A stretch of 64,000 bases of DNA, from assembly GCA_009775095.1 (NCBI GenBank), contig VSOZ01000015.1, positions 22,312 to 86,311 on the forward strand, given 5' to 3'. A program made the position numbers and the translations under genes. Below, piece after piece: positions 34,860 through 44,740 of this stretch (its first letter is position 1; every line of letters starts with the position of its first letter). The notes beneath the pieces are model-generated. The model searched no databases. It was not told where the DNA came from and saw only the letters and a program-made list of their open reading frames with translations. Source of the stretch: Muribaculum sp. Lineage in GTDB: Bacteria > Bacteroidota > Bacteroidia > Bacteroidales > Muribaculaceae.

Positions 34860-37331
34860 ATGAAGTATACCATCAGCCAGATATCGGAGATACTCGAGCT
34901 AAAAGCCCCGGCATTTCTATTGCACACAATATCGGTGCTGCTTACCGACTCACGCTCGGTCACATATCCGAGCGAGTCGTTGTTTTTCGCGTTGCGTACG
35001 CGTAACAATGACGGTCATCGCTATATAAAGGAGCTTATAGAGAAAGGTGTGCACAACTTCATTGTCGACAATGTGCCTATTGACGTGGTTGGCACTCCCA
35101 ATGTAAACTTTCTTGTAGTCAAAGATGTCAAAAAAGCCCTGCACAAGATAGCCCGGTATCACCGCATGCAGTACGGCATACCGGTCATAGGCATAACCGG
35201 CAGCCGCGGCAAGACCACGTTGAAAGAGTGGCTCTATCAGTTGCTGCAACCCGACTATCGCATAGTAAGGAGCCCGCGTAGCTTCAACAGCCAGATAGGT
35301 GTGCCGCTGTCATTGTGGGAGATGAACCGCGACAGTGAGATAGGCATATTTGAAGCGGGCATCTCGCTCAGCGGCGAGATGAAAGAGCTTCAAGCCATGA
35401 TACAGCCTACGCTCGGCATACTCACCAACATAGGTGGAGAGCACGCCGAGGGATTTCCGTCGAAGCGCGAGAAGTGTCGCGAAAAGATAAGATTGTTCAA
35501 AGAGTGCGAAAGCGTCATTTATTGCAGCGACGACCCGCTCGTAAGAGAAGTCATGGAGGAGGAAGAGATAGCGGCCCGGCATCTCGACTGGTCCGTGACC
35601 GACCCCGAAGCCACCGTAAAGGTAACAATCAACAAACGTAGCGACGGCACAACCGGCATATTATGCCGTATGAACGGTGAAGACTACGAAGCATCAATCA
35701 ACTTCAACGACCCCGCCTCGATAGAAAACGCGGTAGGAGCCATAATAACCCTCATATATTTAGGCGTAACACCTGAAAAAATAGCCGAGCGCATAGAGAA
35801 GCTGACTCCCGTAGGCACACGGCTTAATGTCATTGAAGGTGTCAACGACTGTCTGCTCATATACGACTCGTACACGAGCGACTATCATTCGCTAAGTCCG
35901 GCGCTTGACTTCATGCAGCGACGAGCCACGACCGACCGTACATCGACTGTGATACTAAGCGACGTCATGCATGAGACCATGACATCGGAAAACATGTACA
36001 GCAACATAGCTCACCTGCTGAAGCAGAAAGGCGTGACACGCATAATCGGCATCGGAGAGGAGATATCGCGCCATGCCCCATACTTTAACCAAAACTCGAA
36101 ATTTTACCGCTCGACCGAAGAGTTTCTTGCCGACACAACTCCCAACGACTTCAGCCATGAGCTGATATTGATAAAGGGCTCCGACGACTTCGGATTTCAT
36201 CGGCTGAGCGACGTACTTGAAGCGCGCCAGCATGAGACAGTGCTTGAAGTCAATCTCGACGCCGTGGTGCACAACTTCAACAATTTCCGTTCACGCATAA
36301 AGTCCACGACAGGCATAGTGGCCATGGTGAAGGCATCGGGCTACGGCGCCGGTTCTTACGAACTGGCCAAGACTCTGCAGTCGCAAGGCGCAGCCTATCT
36401 GGCCGTAGCAGTAGCCGACGAGGGCGTAGACTTGCGCAAGGCAGGCATAACTATGCCCATCATGGTGCTCAACCCGCGTGTGGTCAACTACACCACGCTC
36501 TTCGACTGCCGTCTGGAGCCTGAGATATATTCGTTCGAGATACTTGAAGAGTTTATCAGAGAGGGACGTCGCCACGGCATCCATGACTATCCCGTACACA
36601 TAAAGCTCGACACGGGCATGCACCGACTGGGATTTCTCGAAGCCGACATGACGCGGCTGAAGAAGGTGCTTCAGGCACAGGACGTGCTCACACCGAAGTC
36701 GGTGTTCAGCCATCTCGCCGCAGCCGACTCGCCGGAAATGGATGACTACACTATGGAGCAGTTCGCTATATTTGCCCGCTGCAGCGAGTCGCTACAGCGA
36801 GGTTTCGACCACCACATACTGCGCCATATCCTCAACTCGACAGGCATCACACGCTTCCCTGAATACCAGTATGACATGGTGCGTCTGGGCATATGCCTGT
36901 ACGGCATACCCACCATGCCCGACAACTCGCAAGGCGATCTGCGCCCGGTAAGCGCGCTGCGCACATCAGTCATATCGATAAAGGAGTGGCCAGCAGGCAC
37001 AACCATAGGATATTCGCGTAAAGGGCTTCTGCACCGCCGCTCGCGCATAGCCACACTCCCCATAGGCTACGCCGACGGTCTGAACCGTCACTTGGGCTAC
37101 GGGCATGCGGCAGTATGGATCAACGGACACCGTTGTCCTACCGTGGGAAGCATATGCATGGATGTGTGTATGGTCGACGTCACCGATACCCCCTGCAAAG
37201 TGGGCGACAGCGTGGAAGTGTTTGGCCACAACATATCGGTAATAGAACTGGCCGACATACTCGGCACCATACCGTACGAGGTGCTTACTTCAGTGGCCTC
37301 GCGTGTCAAGAGGGTGTACTATCGGGAGTGA
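34860..37331 (+). CDS. murF-alr: Bifunctional MurF / alanine racemase fusion
   Basis: 823 residues from the ATG at 34860; the frame extends 15 codons upstream, but MKYTISQISEIL is the natural start. The N-terminal half (about 1-450) is a Mur ligase with the ATP loop ITGSRGKTTLKEW, which adds D-Ala-D-Ala to UDP-MurNAc-tripeptide. The C-terminal half (about 455-823) is an alanine racemase with the PLP lysine in VAMVKASGYGAG, RLGICLYGI and SICMDVCMVDVTD. Coupling D-Ala production and use in one protein is a Bacteroidetes trait. The 3' end overlaps the convergent tatC gene by 26 nt. Confidence 0.96.
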   Translation: MKYTISQISEILELKAPAFLLHTISVLLTDSRSVTYPSESLFFALRTRNNDGHRYIKELIEKGVHNFIVDNVPIDVVGTPNVNFLVVKDVKKALHKIARYHRMQYGIPVIGITGSRGKTTLKEWLYQLLQPDYRIVRSPRSFNSQIGVPLSLWEMNRDSEIGIFEAGISLSGEMKELQAMIQPTLGILTNIGGEHAEGFPSKREKCREKIRLFKECESVIYCSDDPLVREVMEEEEIAARHLDWSVTDPEATVKVTINKRSDGTTGILCRMNGEDYEASINFNDPASIENAVGAIITLIYLGVTPEKIAERIEKLTPVGTRLNVIEGVNDCLLIYDSYTSDYHSLSPALDFMQRRATTDRTSTVILSDVMHETMTSENMYSNIAHLLKQKGVTRIIGIGEEISRHAPYFNQNSKFYRSTEEFLADTTPNDFSHELILIKGSDDFGFHRLSDVLEARQHETVLEVNLDAVVHNFNNFRSRIKSTTGIVAMVKASGYGAGSYELAKTLQSQGAAYLAVAVADEGVDLRKAGITMPIMVLNPRVVNYTTLFDCRLEPEIYSFEILEEFIREGRRHGIHDYPVHIKLDTGMHRLGFLEADMTRLKKVLQAQDVLTPKSVFSHLAAADSPEMDDYTMEQFAIFARCSESLQRGFDHHILRHILNSTGITRFPEYQYDMVRLGICLYGIPTMPDNSQGDLRPVSALRTSVISIKEWPAGTTIGYSRKGLLHRRSRIATLPIGYADGLNRHLGYGHAAVWINGHRCPTVGSICMDVCMVDVTDTPCKVGDSVEVFGHNISVIELADILGTIPYEVLTSVASRVKRVYYRE

Positions 37332-38127
37332 CGGCCGAAGCTTTCGCCTTGTCGGCCGACGGCACGAGGAGCGCCCCGAACTCCCACAGCAAATATACGG
37401 GCAGGAAGACCACGCCGAGCGTAAACGGGTCGCCTGTGGGCGTTATGAATGCCGCCGCGATCAACAGCACGACTATGGCGTGGCGCCGGTAACGGTTGAA
37501 AAGACCGCGGTGGACTATGCCGAGCCGACCGAGAAGCCAGCATAACAACGGCAGTTCAAAGACAAGCCCCATGACGAAAATCATCATCAGAAAATTGTCC
37601 ATATATGAGTCGAGCGATATATGGTTGGGCACAGCCGCGCTCACCTGATAATCGGCAAGAAACCGCAGCGTTAGGGGAAACACGAGAAAATAGCCTACGG
37701 CAAGACCCGCAAAAAACATGAGGTTGCCGAGAAGAAAGGCCGTTTTCACCCCTCGGCGCTCATGGCGGTAAAGGGCGGGGCTGACAAATGTCCACAGCAG
37801 ATACATTATGACCGGACAGGAAAACACCAACGCCAGCCAGAACGAAGAGGACACATGGATGAAAAACTGCGACGCCAGCTTTATGTTGACTATCGTCACC
37901 GAGAAATCGCCGGCGCCGAGAAGCCCGTAAAGCCAGAAGTCAGAACGGCAGGGAGCCATGATGACCTCATCGAAAAGCCGGGGCATGACGGCAAAAAACA
38001 GCGCTGTCAGCACTATGACCACCCCGGCTGCGCGCAACAGCACCCCGCGCAGCGCGTCGGCATGGTCCCAAAACGACATATCTTCCTGACGGCCCCGCTT
38101 CAGAGAGTCATCGGTCGCTGTCGCCAT
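37306..38127 (-). CDS. tatC: Sec-independent protein translocase TatC
   Basis: 273 residues with six membrane segments. The family features are an N-terminal SFWDHADALRGVLLRAAGVV, the periplasmic region FSVTIVNIKLASQFFIHVSSSFWLAL and GLVFELPLLCWLLGRLGI. TatC recognises twin-arginine signal peptides. Its first 20 nt overlap the end of tatA. The 3' end overlaps murF-alr by 26 nt, so the two converge without a terminator between them. Confidence 0.96.
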   Translation of the reverse strand: MATATDDSLKRGRQEDMSFWDHADALRGVLLRAAGVVIVLTALFFAVMPRLFDEVIMAPCRSDFWLYGLLGAGDFSVTIVNIKLASQFFIHVSSSFWLALVFSCPVIMYLLWTFVSPALYRHERRGVKTAFLLGNLMFFAGLAVGYFLVFPLTLRFLADYQVSAAVPNHISLDSYMDNFLMMIFVMGLVFELPLLCWLLGRLGIVHRGLFNRYRRHAIVVLLIAAAFITPTGDPFTLGVVFLPVYLLWEFGALLVPSADKAKASAVTPDSTPS

Positions 38128-38329
38128 CTGATTTTTTTCCGGTAGGCTTTGTTATTTCATCCTGTATTTCGTTCATGCCCTGCTTGAAACTGCTGACGCC
38201 CTTTCCGAGGCCGCGCATCAACTCGGGTATCTTGCGTCCGCCGAAAAAGAGCAGCACCACCAGCGCTATGATAAGTATTTCGGCCAGACCGAGATTGCCG
38301 AATAAAAGAGGTATAATGTTCATTGTCAA
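38108..38329 (-). CDS. tatA: Twin-arginine translocase subunit TatA/E
   Basis: 73 residues; an internal ATG two codons in (38321-38323) is an equal start candidate. One N-terminal membrane helix (LGLAEILIIALVVLLFF), the FGGRKIPELMRGLGKGVSSFKQG hinge and amphipathic helix, and a charged tail. It forms the Tat pore with TatC, encoded directly downstream with a 20-nt overlap. No separate TatB gene is visible. Confidence 0.95.
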   Translation of the reverse strand: MTMNIIPLLFGNLGLAEILIIALVVLLFFGGRKIPELMRGLGKGVSSFKQGMNEIQDEITKPTGKKSDGDSDR

Positions 38330-38461
38330 TGATAAAAATTAGTATATCTGCACTTTCAATATGCGTAAAGATACGAATTTAATCGCATATTGTCGCAATT
38401 ATGGAAAAAAATCCGTAATTTTGCAACCTGATTTAACATATAATCCAATCATTTAAAGATT

Positions 38462-39340
38462 ATGAAAGCATTTGTATTCCCCGGCCAAGGGGCACAATTC
38501 GTAGGCATGGGCAAAGACCTCTACGACAACAATCCCGTAGCCCGCGAAATGTTTGAAAAAGCCAATGACATCCTCGGCTTCCGTATCACCGACCTCATGT
38601 TTAACGGTACAGATGAGGATCTTCGCCAGACTAAGGTAACTCAGCCTGCCATATTTCTCCACTCGGTAATACTTGCCAAGACTCTTGAAAACGAAATCAA
38701 GCCCGACATGACCGCCGGACACTCGCTCGGTGAATTTTCAGCGCTCGTTGCCGCCGGTGCTTTGAGCTTTGAAGATGGTCTGCGCCTCGTAAGCGCCCGC
38801 GCACAAGCCATGCAGAAAGCATGTGAGCTCAAGCCCTCGACAATGGCTGCCGTACTCGCACTTTCCGACGAGACCGTGGAGGAGATATGCGCCTCTGTTG
38901 ACGGAGTGGTTGTATGCGCCAACTACAACTGCCCGGGTCAGATAGTAATATCAGGTGAAGAGGCCGCCATCGACGCTGCATGCGAGAAAGCGCTTGCCGC
39001 CGGTGCAAAGCGTGCACTCAAGCTGAAGGTGGGCGGTGCGTTCCACAGCCCCTGCATGGAACCCGCACGTGCCGAACTTGCCGAGGCTATCGAAAAGACT
39101 CCGGTACACACTCCCGTATGCCCCATATATCAGAACGTTGACGCCAAACCTCATACCGATCCCGCCGAAATCAAGGCAAACCTCGTGGCACAGCTTACCG
39201 CTCCCGTACGCTGGACTCAGACCGTACAGAATATGGTTGCCGACGGAGCCACTGAATTTATCGAAATCGGCCCGGGCAAAGTGCTTCAGGGTCTTATCGG
39301 CAAGATAGCCCGCGGCATGGAGGTTTCCGGCCGTCAGTAA
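38462..39340 (+). CDS. fabD: Malonyl-CoA:ACP transacylase
   Basis: 292 residues. It loads malonyl groups onto acyl carrier protein for fatty-acid synthesis. FPGQGAQFVGMG opens the protein, the nucleophile is Ser88 in AGHSLGEFSA, His195 in GGAFHSPCM completes the dyad, and IEIGPGKVLQGL closes the domain. A -7 box TAATTTTG lies at 38416-38423. It stands alone, divergent from tatA. Confidence 0.97.
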   Translation: MKAFVFPGQGAQFVGMGKDLYDNNPVAREMFEKANDILGFRITDLMFNGTDEDLRQTKVTQPAIFLHSVILAKTLENEIKPDMTAGHSLGEFSALVAAGALSFEDGLRLVSARAQAMQKACELKPSTMAAVLALSDETVEEICASVDGVVVCANYNCPGQIVISGEEAAIDAACEKALAAGAKRALKLKVGGAFHSPCMEPARAELAEAIEKTPVHTPVCPIYQNVDAKPHTDPAEIKANLVAQLTAPVRWTQTVQNMVADGATEFIEIGPGKVLQGLIGKIARGMEVSGRQ

Positions 39341-39349
39341 AATTAAATG

Positions 39350-39476
39350 CACAATGCATAATGTTCAATTCATAATGCATAATGCTTAATTCATAATTAT
39401 GCATTGTGAACTATGAATTATGAACTGAGAATTGTGAACTGTAAAAAAGAAGCGCGAAAATTCGCGCTTCTTTTTT
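39350..39476 (+). terminator. fabD terminator preceded by AT-rich inverted repeats
   Basis: AGAAGCGCGAA (39448-39458) and TTCGCGCTTCT (39461-39471) followed by T's form a strong terminator. Just before it is an AT-rich block of nested repeats (CACAATGCATAAT 39350-39362 against ATTATGCATTGTG 39396-39408, and several TTCATAAT copies), like the short repeats scattered between genes in other Bacteroidales. The next 220 nt (39477-39696) hold nothing I recognise. Confidence 0.8.
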
Positions 39477-39696
39477 GCCCTCTACCCGTCCCTCACATAG
39501 GTCCGTGGCCGACACGCGGTAGTACTCATTGAATATCCGCGACTAAACGGAATGTGCTTAATGCGCCTGTGCACCATGCGGAACTTTACGCTGTAAACAT
39601 ATGCTTCCGTTCCGAGAAGCTGCACCATTGCCGGCAACCCCGGCGGGTTTGTGTCCCAACCCCGACCCTATGTTACACCTTAATTATACTATTGTA

Positions 39697-40155
39697 TTAT
39701 TCTTTCAGGTCCACAGTCCAGTTGATGCTCTGAATCTTCATGTCAAGCTCACGAAGACTGCGCGAACGCTCGTCAAGTTTGCGACGAGCCTCGGCCACAT
39801 CTATAAGCCGCACGGTTTTTATCTCGTTGCGCCCGTAGCGGTTATCAGGCTCCGACACAAAGTCGAGAACCTCACGCATCGACGACACTCTTAATGTAAG
39901 CACATCGCGACGTGCTATCAGCGCGGTAAGAGTCACGCCTTCGTCATCAACCGTCGTGAGATTGGTAACATTAATCCGGTATATCAGCTTCTCAAGCTGC
40001 CCCAAAAGCGAGTCAAACTCCTTCTCAAGCACCGCAATATCCTCCGGAGGAGTGTCGCCCTCCTGAACTTTGGCGCTTTCCTTCATGCGCCCTTTCAACT
40101 GCGCGAGACGTTTCTGCAGGTCGGCACGCAGGCTCAAAGCTTCAGCCAGTTTCAT
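39697..40155 (-). CDS. DIP1984 family protein
   Basis: 152 residues, almost wholly alpha-helical with coiled-coil character. It matches the DIP1984/septicolysin-like family: MKLAEALSLRADLQKRLAQLK at the start, LIYRINVTNL and TLTALIARRDVL in the middle, and the C-terminal WTVDL. Function is unknown. It appears to be a single cytosolic gene, 73 nt downstream of the convergent-side neighbour region and same strand as the GH43 gene. Confidence 0.88.
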   Translation of the reverse strand: MKLAEALSLRADLQKRLAQLKGRMKESAKVQEGDTPPEDIAVLEKEFDSLLGQLEKLIYRINVTNLTTVDDEGVTLTALIARRDVLTLRVSSMREVLDFVSEPDNRYGRNEIKTVRLIDVAEARRKLDERSRSLRELDMKIQSINWTVDLKE

Positions 40156-40228
40156 ATTCGTGGTCTTTAAATGTTATATCGTTTTTTTATAACAAAAAAT
40201 ATAGCCGCATTGTTAACCGACACCCGTA

Positions 40229-43063
40229 TTACTTGGTAGGCACGACGGGCTTTATCGAGCCGTCGGGGTTGAATTCGAGCTTGTCCATACATACCTGACG
40301 ATGAATGCCGGGCCGCTTGCCGCGGTCGATATAATCGGGGTGTATGCGGTGATATACGATACGCCATTCATCGGTGCCCGGAAGATTTATTACCGAATTA
40401 TGTGCGGGGCCATAAATCTTCTTTTCGGGTTTCTGCACGAGGACATTGCACGGTTCGGCAACCTTGATCTTACCGAGCGGAGAGTCAGATGTGCCGTAAG
40501 CCACATGATAATTGGGCGAGCCGGTATCGTCAACCGACCACATGAAATAATAAATGCCGTTGCGATAGAACACATAAGGAGCCTCACGGAATGCATAAGT
40601 ATCAAGAGTGCCTCCCTCGGGAGTCATGACGGTCACAGTCTCTTCCTTGATCGATGTCAGATCATCGTTAAGTTCGGCCCCGGCCATATAGCCGTTGCCC
40701 CAATAGAGGTAATATTTTCCCGAAGCGGGATCCTGAAATACATCAACATCAATCTGCTGCCCCCAACCTACAGGCGATTCGTCGACAATAGGTTTGTCGA
40801 CGGCATAGAACGGTCCGGCAGGGTCATCGGCCACAGCCACACCGATAGCCTTACGGTTGTTTGCCGGATTATGGCCGCTGAAGTAGAAATAGTATTTGTA
40901 GCCGTCACCCTCCTTACGCTCTATGATAGCCGGCGCCCAAGCGTTTCCCGTAGCCCATGACACCTGCGGGCCTTTGACATCAAGCATGATGCCCTCGTCG
41001 GTCCAGTCGGCAAGGTTATGCGAGGAGAACACACGGAAGTAATAACCGCCCCAGCCCGGAGTACCGTCGGTAGTCGAATATATATAGTACTTGCCGGTCT
41101 TGTTTGAGTACATGATCTCCGGGTCGGCATGAAATCCCGGGAGTATCGGGTTGTGCTTGTTGTCAAGCGCCGAATACAACGTGCTTATGCCGGCGGCCGA
41201 CGCATGAATCGGGCGTATCGTGCCGTCCTCATTGTACTCAAGCGGCTCGGCTATCACCGAACGGCTGCCGCTACCTCCGCCAAGTCCGCCTATGTGTGAG
41301 AAGAAATAGTTTTTTCCCTTGAACTCCACTATGGCGGGATGAGTCGTATTGCTGTTGCCGGCCACTTCCGATATAATGCCTTGATATTCCCACGGGCCGT
41401 TTATGTCATCGCTCATGGCATAAGCTATTTTTTCAGGCCATTGAGCCGCATAAGTAAGATAATACTTACCGCCCCGTTTATGCACCCACGGCGCCTCGGT
41501 AAAATCGGGCACATGCACCCGCTTGATCTCGCCGTCAAGTTCGAGCATATTCTCTTTCAGCTTGGCATAGTAGCAGAGCTGATTGCCCCAGAAGAAATAG
41601 GCCTGTCCGTCGTCATCGATGAAAACGGTAGGGTCAATGCTCACCCAGCTGTGATTGGCTCCCTTGCAGTCGGCCATAGTAATAAGCGGCTTGCCTATGG
41701 CATCCTTGAACGGGCCTTGCGGGGTATCACTCACCGCTATACCTATGCCGGAGCCGTTGGTACTGATATAGTAATAGTATTTGCCATTCCGTTCAATGCA
41801 CTGCGCCGCATATGAGGCGTGCGAGCTGTCCCACTTGAAATCCTTCACGGCAAGCGGCGTCGGATACTCGGTCCAATTCTGCATGTCGGTGGTCGAGAAC
41901 ACGCACCAGTTGGGCATATGATATCCCGGCTTGTTACCCGGCTCATCGGTGCCGGTATAGAGCCATAGCGTATCGCCGATAACCAAAGTGGCCGGATCGG
42001 CCGTATGCTTGTGCGTTATCAGCGGATTACCACGATTCACAAAACTGTAAGGTGCATTTTCACCCCACTTAGCAATGAGAGCCGCCTTTTCCGACGCGGT
42101 TATAGGCATCACTGTACCGTGACGAGGAGCAAAATTCATCGTGAATGATTTGGGCTCTGAAGAAAAATTCACAAGGTCAACCGAAGTCTGATATTCATAA
42201 CGTCCTGAAGTATAAAGGTCATACATCAATACATATTCATCGGAGTTATTTAGTTTAAAAACACCTGAACCCTCTACCGGTGTTTTACCGGCGTAAGCAT
42301 CGATGTACTCAAACGACTCTTTCCATGGGCCGCGGAGATGCTTTGCAGTAGCTTGTTTTATTCCGTTTTTGATTTCTTTGCCATTCTTGTCCTTCGTGTT
42401 TCCTTTGAAAAACATATGCCATCGCCCGTCGGGACCTTTAACAATATCATTGTCAATACAACCGTCCTTTGCACGGAACAGCACTTTTGGCTCGTTTTCA
42501 AAACCGGAAAAATCTTTATTGGCATATGCATAATATGTGACAAGCCCTTTCCCGGCATCTTTACGACGAAGAGTGAAATAAACCATGTATTTACGGACAT
42601 CGGGATCATAGATCGTCTGTGGCGCCCACACCCAGTAAGCATCGGCGAAATGCCGTGGATAATCTTTTGACAGATTGACTGTCGAGTGTGTCCAGTTGAT
42701 AAGGTCGGGTGATTTCATCAGCACCATTCCCGGATTTGAGCCCCAACCGTCACGTACGGTATTCATATCGGTAGCTACCATATAGAAATTTCCGTCTTCA
42801 CCGCGCAGAATATGCGGATCACGTATCCCACCGGTCAAGGAGATTGTATCGGAAGAGATGACAGGCGCATTATGATTGAGCGCCTTCCAATTGAAGCCGT
42901 CATCACTGACTGCGAATCTCAGATGTTCCTGACGCGCCCCATCGCCTTTACCTTCAAAATAGGTAAAAAGGTAGGCATCACAATTATGATCGGCTACAGC
43001 CATAATAGGCTGCGACGACATTAAAACGCACGTCAAAGAGAGTAATAATGATTGATATTTCAT
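40229..43063 (-). CDS. Secreted protein with three tandem GH43-like propeller domains
   Basis: 944 residues with a signal peptide. Three five-bladed propellers can be traced, each with candidate catalytic residues. Domain 1 (about 25-345): Asp82 in GIRDPHIL, Asp206 in CIDNDIV, Glu264 in VEGSGVF. Domain 2 (about 346-635): Asp356 in HTADPATL, Asp477 in VSIDPTVF, Glu523 in FTEAPWVH. Domain 3 (about 636-944): Asp647 in HADPEIM, Asp772 in QIDVDVF, Glu827 in REAPYVF. The family acts on arabinose- or xylose-containing glycans. Most GH43 proteins have one propeller, so the length is unusual. There are no transporter genes alongside, so it may act with a locus elsewhere. Confidence 0.85.
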   Translation of the reverse strand: MKYQSLLLSLTCVLMSSQPIMAVADHNCDAYLFTYFEGKGDGARQEHLRFAVSDDGFNWKALNHNAPVISSDTISLTGGIRDPHILRGEDGNFYMVATDMNTVRDGWGSNPGMVLMKSPDLINWTHSTVNLSKDYPRHFADAYWVWAPQTIYDPDVRKYMVYFTLRRKDAGKGLVTYYAYANKDFSGFENEPKVLFRAKDGCIDNDIVKGPDGRWHMFFKGNTKDKNGKEIKNGIKQATAKHLRGPWKESFEYIDAYAGKTPVEGSGVFKLNNSDEYVLMYDLYTSGRYEYQTSVDLVNFSSEPKSFTMNFAPRHGTVMPITASEKAALIAKWGENAPYSFVNRGNPLITHKHTADPATLVIGDTLWLYTGTDEPGNKPGYHMPNWCVFSTTDMQNWTEYPTPLAVKDFKWDSSHASYAAQCIERNGKYYYYISTNGSGIGIAVSDTPQGPFKDAIGKPLITMADCKGANHSWVSIDPTVFIDDDGQAYFFWGNQLCYYAKLKENMLELDGEIKRVHVPDFTEAPWVHKRGGKYYLTYAAQWPEKIAYAMSDDINGPWEYQGIISEVAGNSNTTHPAIVEFKGKNYFFSHIGGLGGGSGSRSVIAEPLEYNEDGTIRPIHASAAGISTLYSALDNKHNPILPGFHADPEIMYSNKTGKYYIYSTTDGTPGWGGYYFRVFSSHNLADWTDEGIMLDVKGPQVSWATGNAWAPAIIERKEGDGYKYYFYFSGHNPANNRKAIGVAVADDPAGPFYAVDKPIVDESPVGWGQQIDVDVFQDPASGKYYLYWGNGYMAGAELNDDLTSIKEETVTVMTPEGGTLDTYAFREAPYVFYRNGIYYFMWSVDDTGSPNYHVAYGTSDSPLGKIKVAEPCNVLVQKPEKKIYGPAHNSVINLPGTDEWRIVYHRIHPDYIDRGKRPGIHRQVCMDKLEFNPDGSIKPVVPTK

Positions 43064-43145
43064 ATTTTTATTAAAATAATATGTATAAATTCAAGTTTAT
43101 ATCGAATGGAGCCTTACTCTGATTCACGCAAATATACGTAGAATA

Positions 43146-43178
43146 TTTGGTTTTGCGCTTGACTTATTCGTATCTTTG
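43146..43178 (+). promoter_or_regulatory. Promoter of guaA
   Basis: TTTG (43146-43149), 21 nt, TATCTTTG (43171-43178), 27 nt before the guaA start codon. Confidence 0.7.
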
Positions 43179-43205
43179 TAGAAATTACCAAAAGTCTCAC
43201 ATTCT

Positions 43206-44729
43206 ATGCAAGAGAAAATCATTATTCTTGACTTTGGATCGCAGACCACCCAGCTTATCGGACGACGTGTGCGCGAGCTGAATACCTACTGCGAGATATT
43301 GCCTTACAATAAGTTTCCTCACGACGACCCGTCGGTGATAGGTGTCATCCTTTCAGGCAGCCCCTTCTCGGTCTATGATGAGAAAGCGTTTAAAATCGAC
43401 ATGAGCCGTATACGCGGCAAGTACCCCGTGCTCGGCATCTGCTACGGTGCTCAGTTCATGGCATACAGCAACGGCGGCACTGTCGAGCCGGCCGGTTCGC
43501 GCGAATACGGCCGTGCACATCTCGAAAAATTTGACCACAACAACCCTCTGCTCAAAGGACTGCCCGAGCATTCGCAGGTGTGGATGAGCCACGGCGACAC
43601 AATCACCTCGATACCCGACAACTTCAAGATCATAGCCTCGACCGACAAAGTGGCCATAGCCGCTTATCAGATCGATGGCGAGAAGTCATGGGGCGTACAG
43701 TTTCACCCCGAGGTATATCACTCGACCGACGGCACCCTGCTGCTGAAAAATTTCGTAGTCGACATATGCGGCAGCCGTCAGGACTGGAGCGCGGCGTCAT
43801 TTATCGAGAGCACCGTAGCCCAACTCAAAGAACAGCTCGGCGACGACAAGGTTGTGCTCGGACTTAGCGGCGGCGTGGACTCCTCGGTGGCCGCTGTGCT
43901 CCTCAACAAAGCCATCGGTAAAAACCTAACCTGCATATTTGTGGATCACGGCATGCTCCGCAAAAACGAGTTCAAGAACGTACTCCATGACTACGAGTGC
44001 CTCGGACTTAATGTGATCGGCGTCGATGCTTCCGCAAAGTTCTTCAGCGAACTTGCCGGCGTTACCGACCCCGAGCGCAAACGCAAGATAATAGGCAAGG
44101 GCTTCATTGACGTCTTCGATGAAGAAGCCCACAAGATAAAAGATGTGAAGTGGCTTGCTCAAGGCACCATTTACCCCGACTGCATAGAGTCGCTATCCAT
44201 AACAGGCACCACGATAAAGAGCCACCACAATGTAGGCGGACTCCCCGAGAAGATGAACCTCAAACTCTGTGAGCCGCTCCGGCTTCTGTTTAAAGACGAA
44301 GTGCGCGCCGTAGGTCGCGAACTCGGCATGCCGGAACATCTAATAAAGCGTCATCCGTTCCCCGGCCCGGGACTGGCAGTGCGTATACTCGGCGACATTA
44401 CCCCCGAGAAAGTACACATACTTCAGGATGCCGACGACATATTCATTCAGGGACTCCGCGACTGGGGCCTGTACGATCAGGTATGGCAGGCAGGTGTCAT
44501 ATTGCTCCCGGTGCAGAGCGTAGGCGTGATGGGCGATGAGCGCACATATGAACGCGCCGTGGCGCTGCGGGCCGTCACCTCCACCGACGCCATGACAGCC
44601 GACTGGGCCCACCTGCCCTACGACTTCCTCGCCAAGGTCAGCAACGACATCATCAACAAGGTCAAGGGCGTCAACCGCGTATGTTACGACATCTCCTCCA
44701 AGCCGCCGGCAACAATCGAATGGGAATAA
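43206..44729 (+). CDS. guaA: GMP synthase (glutamine-hydrolysing)
   Basis: 507 residues. It converts XMP to GMP. The glutamine amidotransferase domain (1-195) has Cys79 in LGICYGAQ and the catalytic His/Glu in VQFHPEVYH. The ATP-pyrophosphatase domain has LSGGVDSSV, and the C-terminal dimerisation domain ends ISSKPPATIEWE, the canonical family end. A strong terminator follows 26 nt later. Confidence 0.98.
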   Translation: MQEKIIILDFGSQTTQLIGRRVRELNTYCEILPYNKFPHDDPSVIGVILSGSPFSVYDEKAFKIDMSRIRGKYPVLGICYGAQFMAYSNGGTVEPAGSREYGRAHLEKFDHNNPLLKGLPEHSQVWMSHGDTITSIPDNFKIIASTDKVAIAAYQIDGEKSWGVQFHPEVYHSTDGTLLLKNFVVDICGSRQDWSAASFIESTVAQLKEQLGDDKVVLGLSGGVDSSVAAVLLNKAIGKNLTCIFVDHGMLRKNEFKNVLHDYECLGLNVIGVDASAKFFSELAGVTDPERKRKIIGKGFIDVFDEEAHKIKDVKWLAQGTIYPDCIESLSITGTTIKSHHNVGGLPEKMNLKLCEPLRLLFKDEVRAVGRELGMPEHLIKRHPFPGPGLAVRILGDITPEKVHILQDADDIFIQGLRDWGLYDQVWQAGVILLPVQSVGVMGDERTYERAVALRAVTSTDAMTADWAHLPYDFLAKVSNDIINKVKGVNRVCYDISSKPPATIEWE

Positions 44730-44740
44730 CCCTCAACCAT

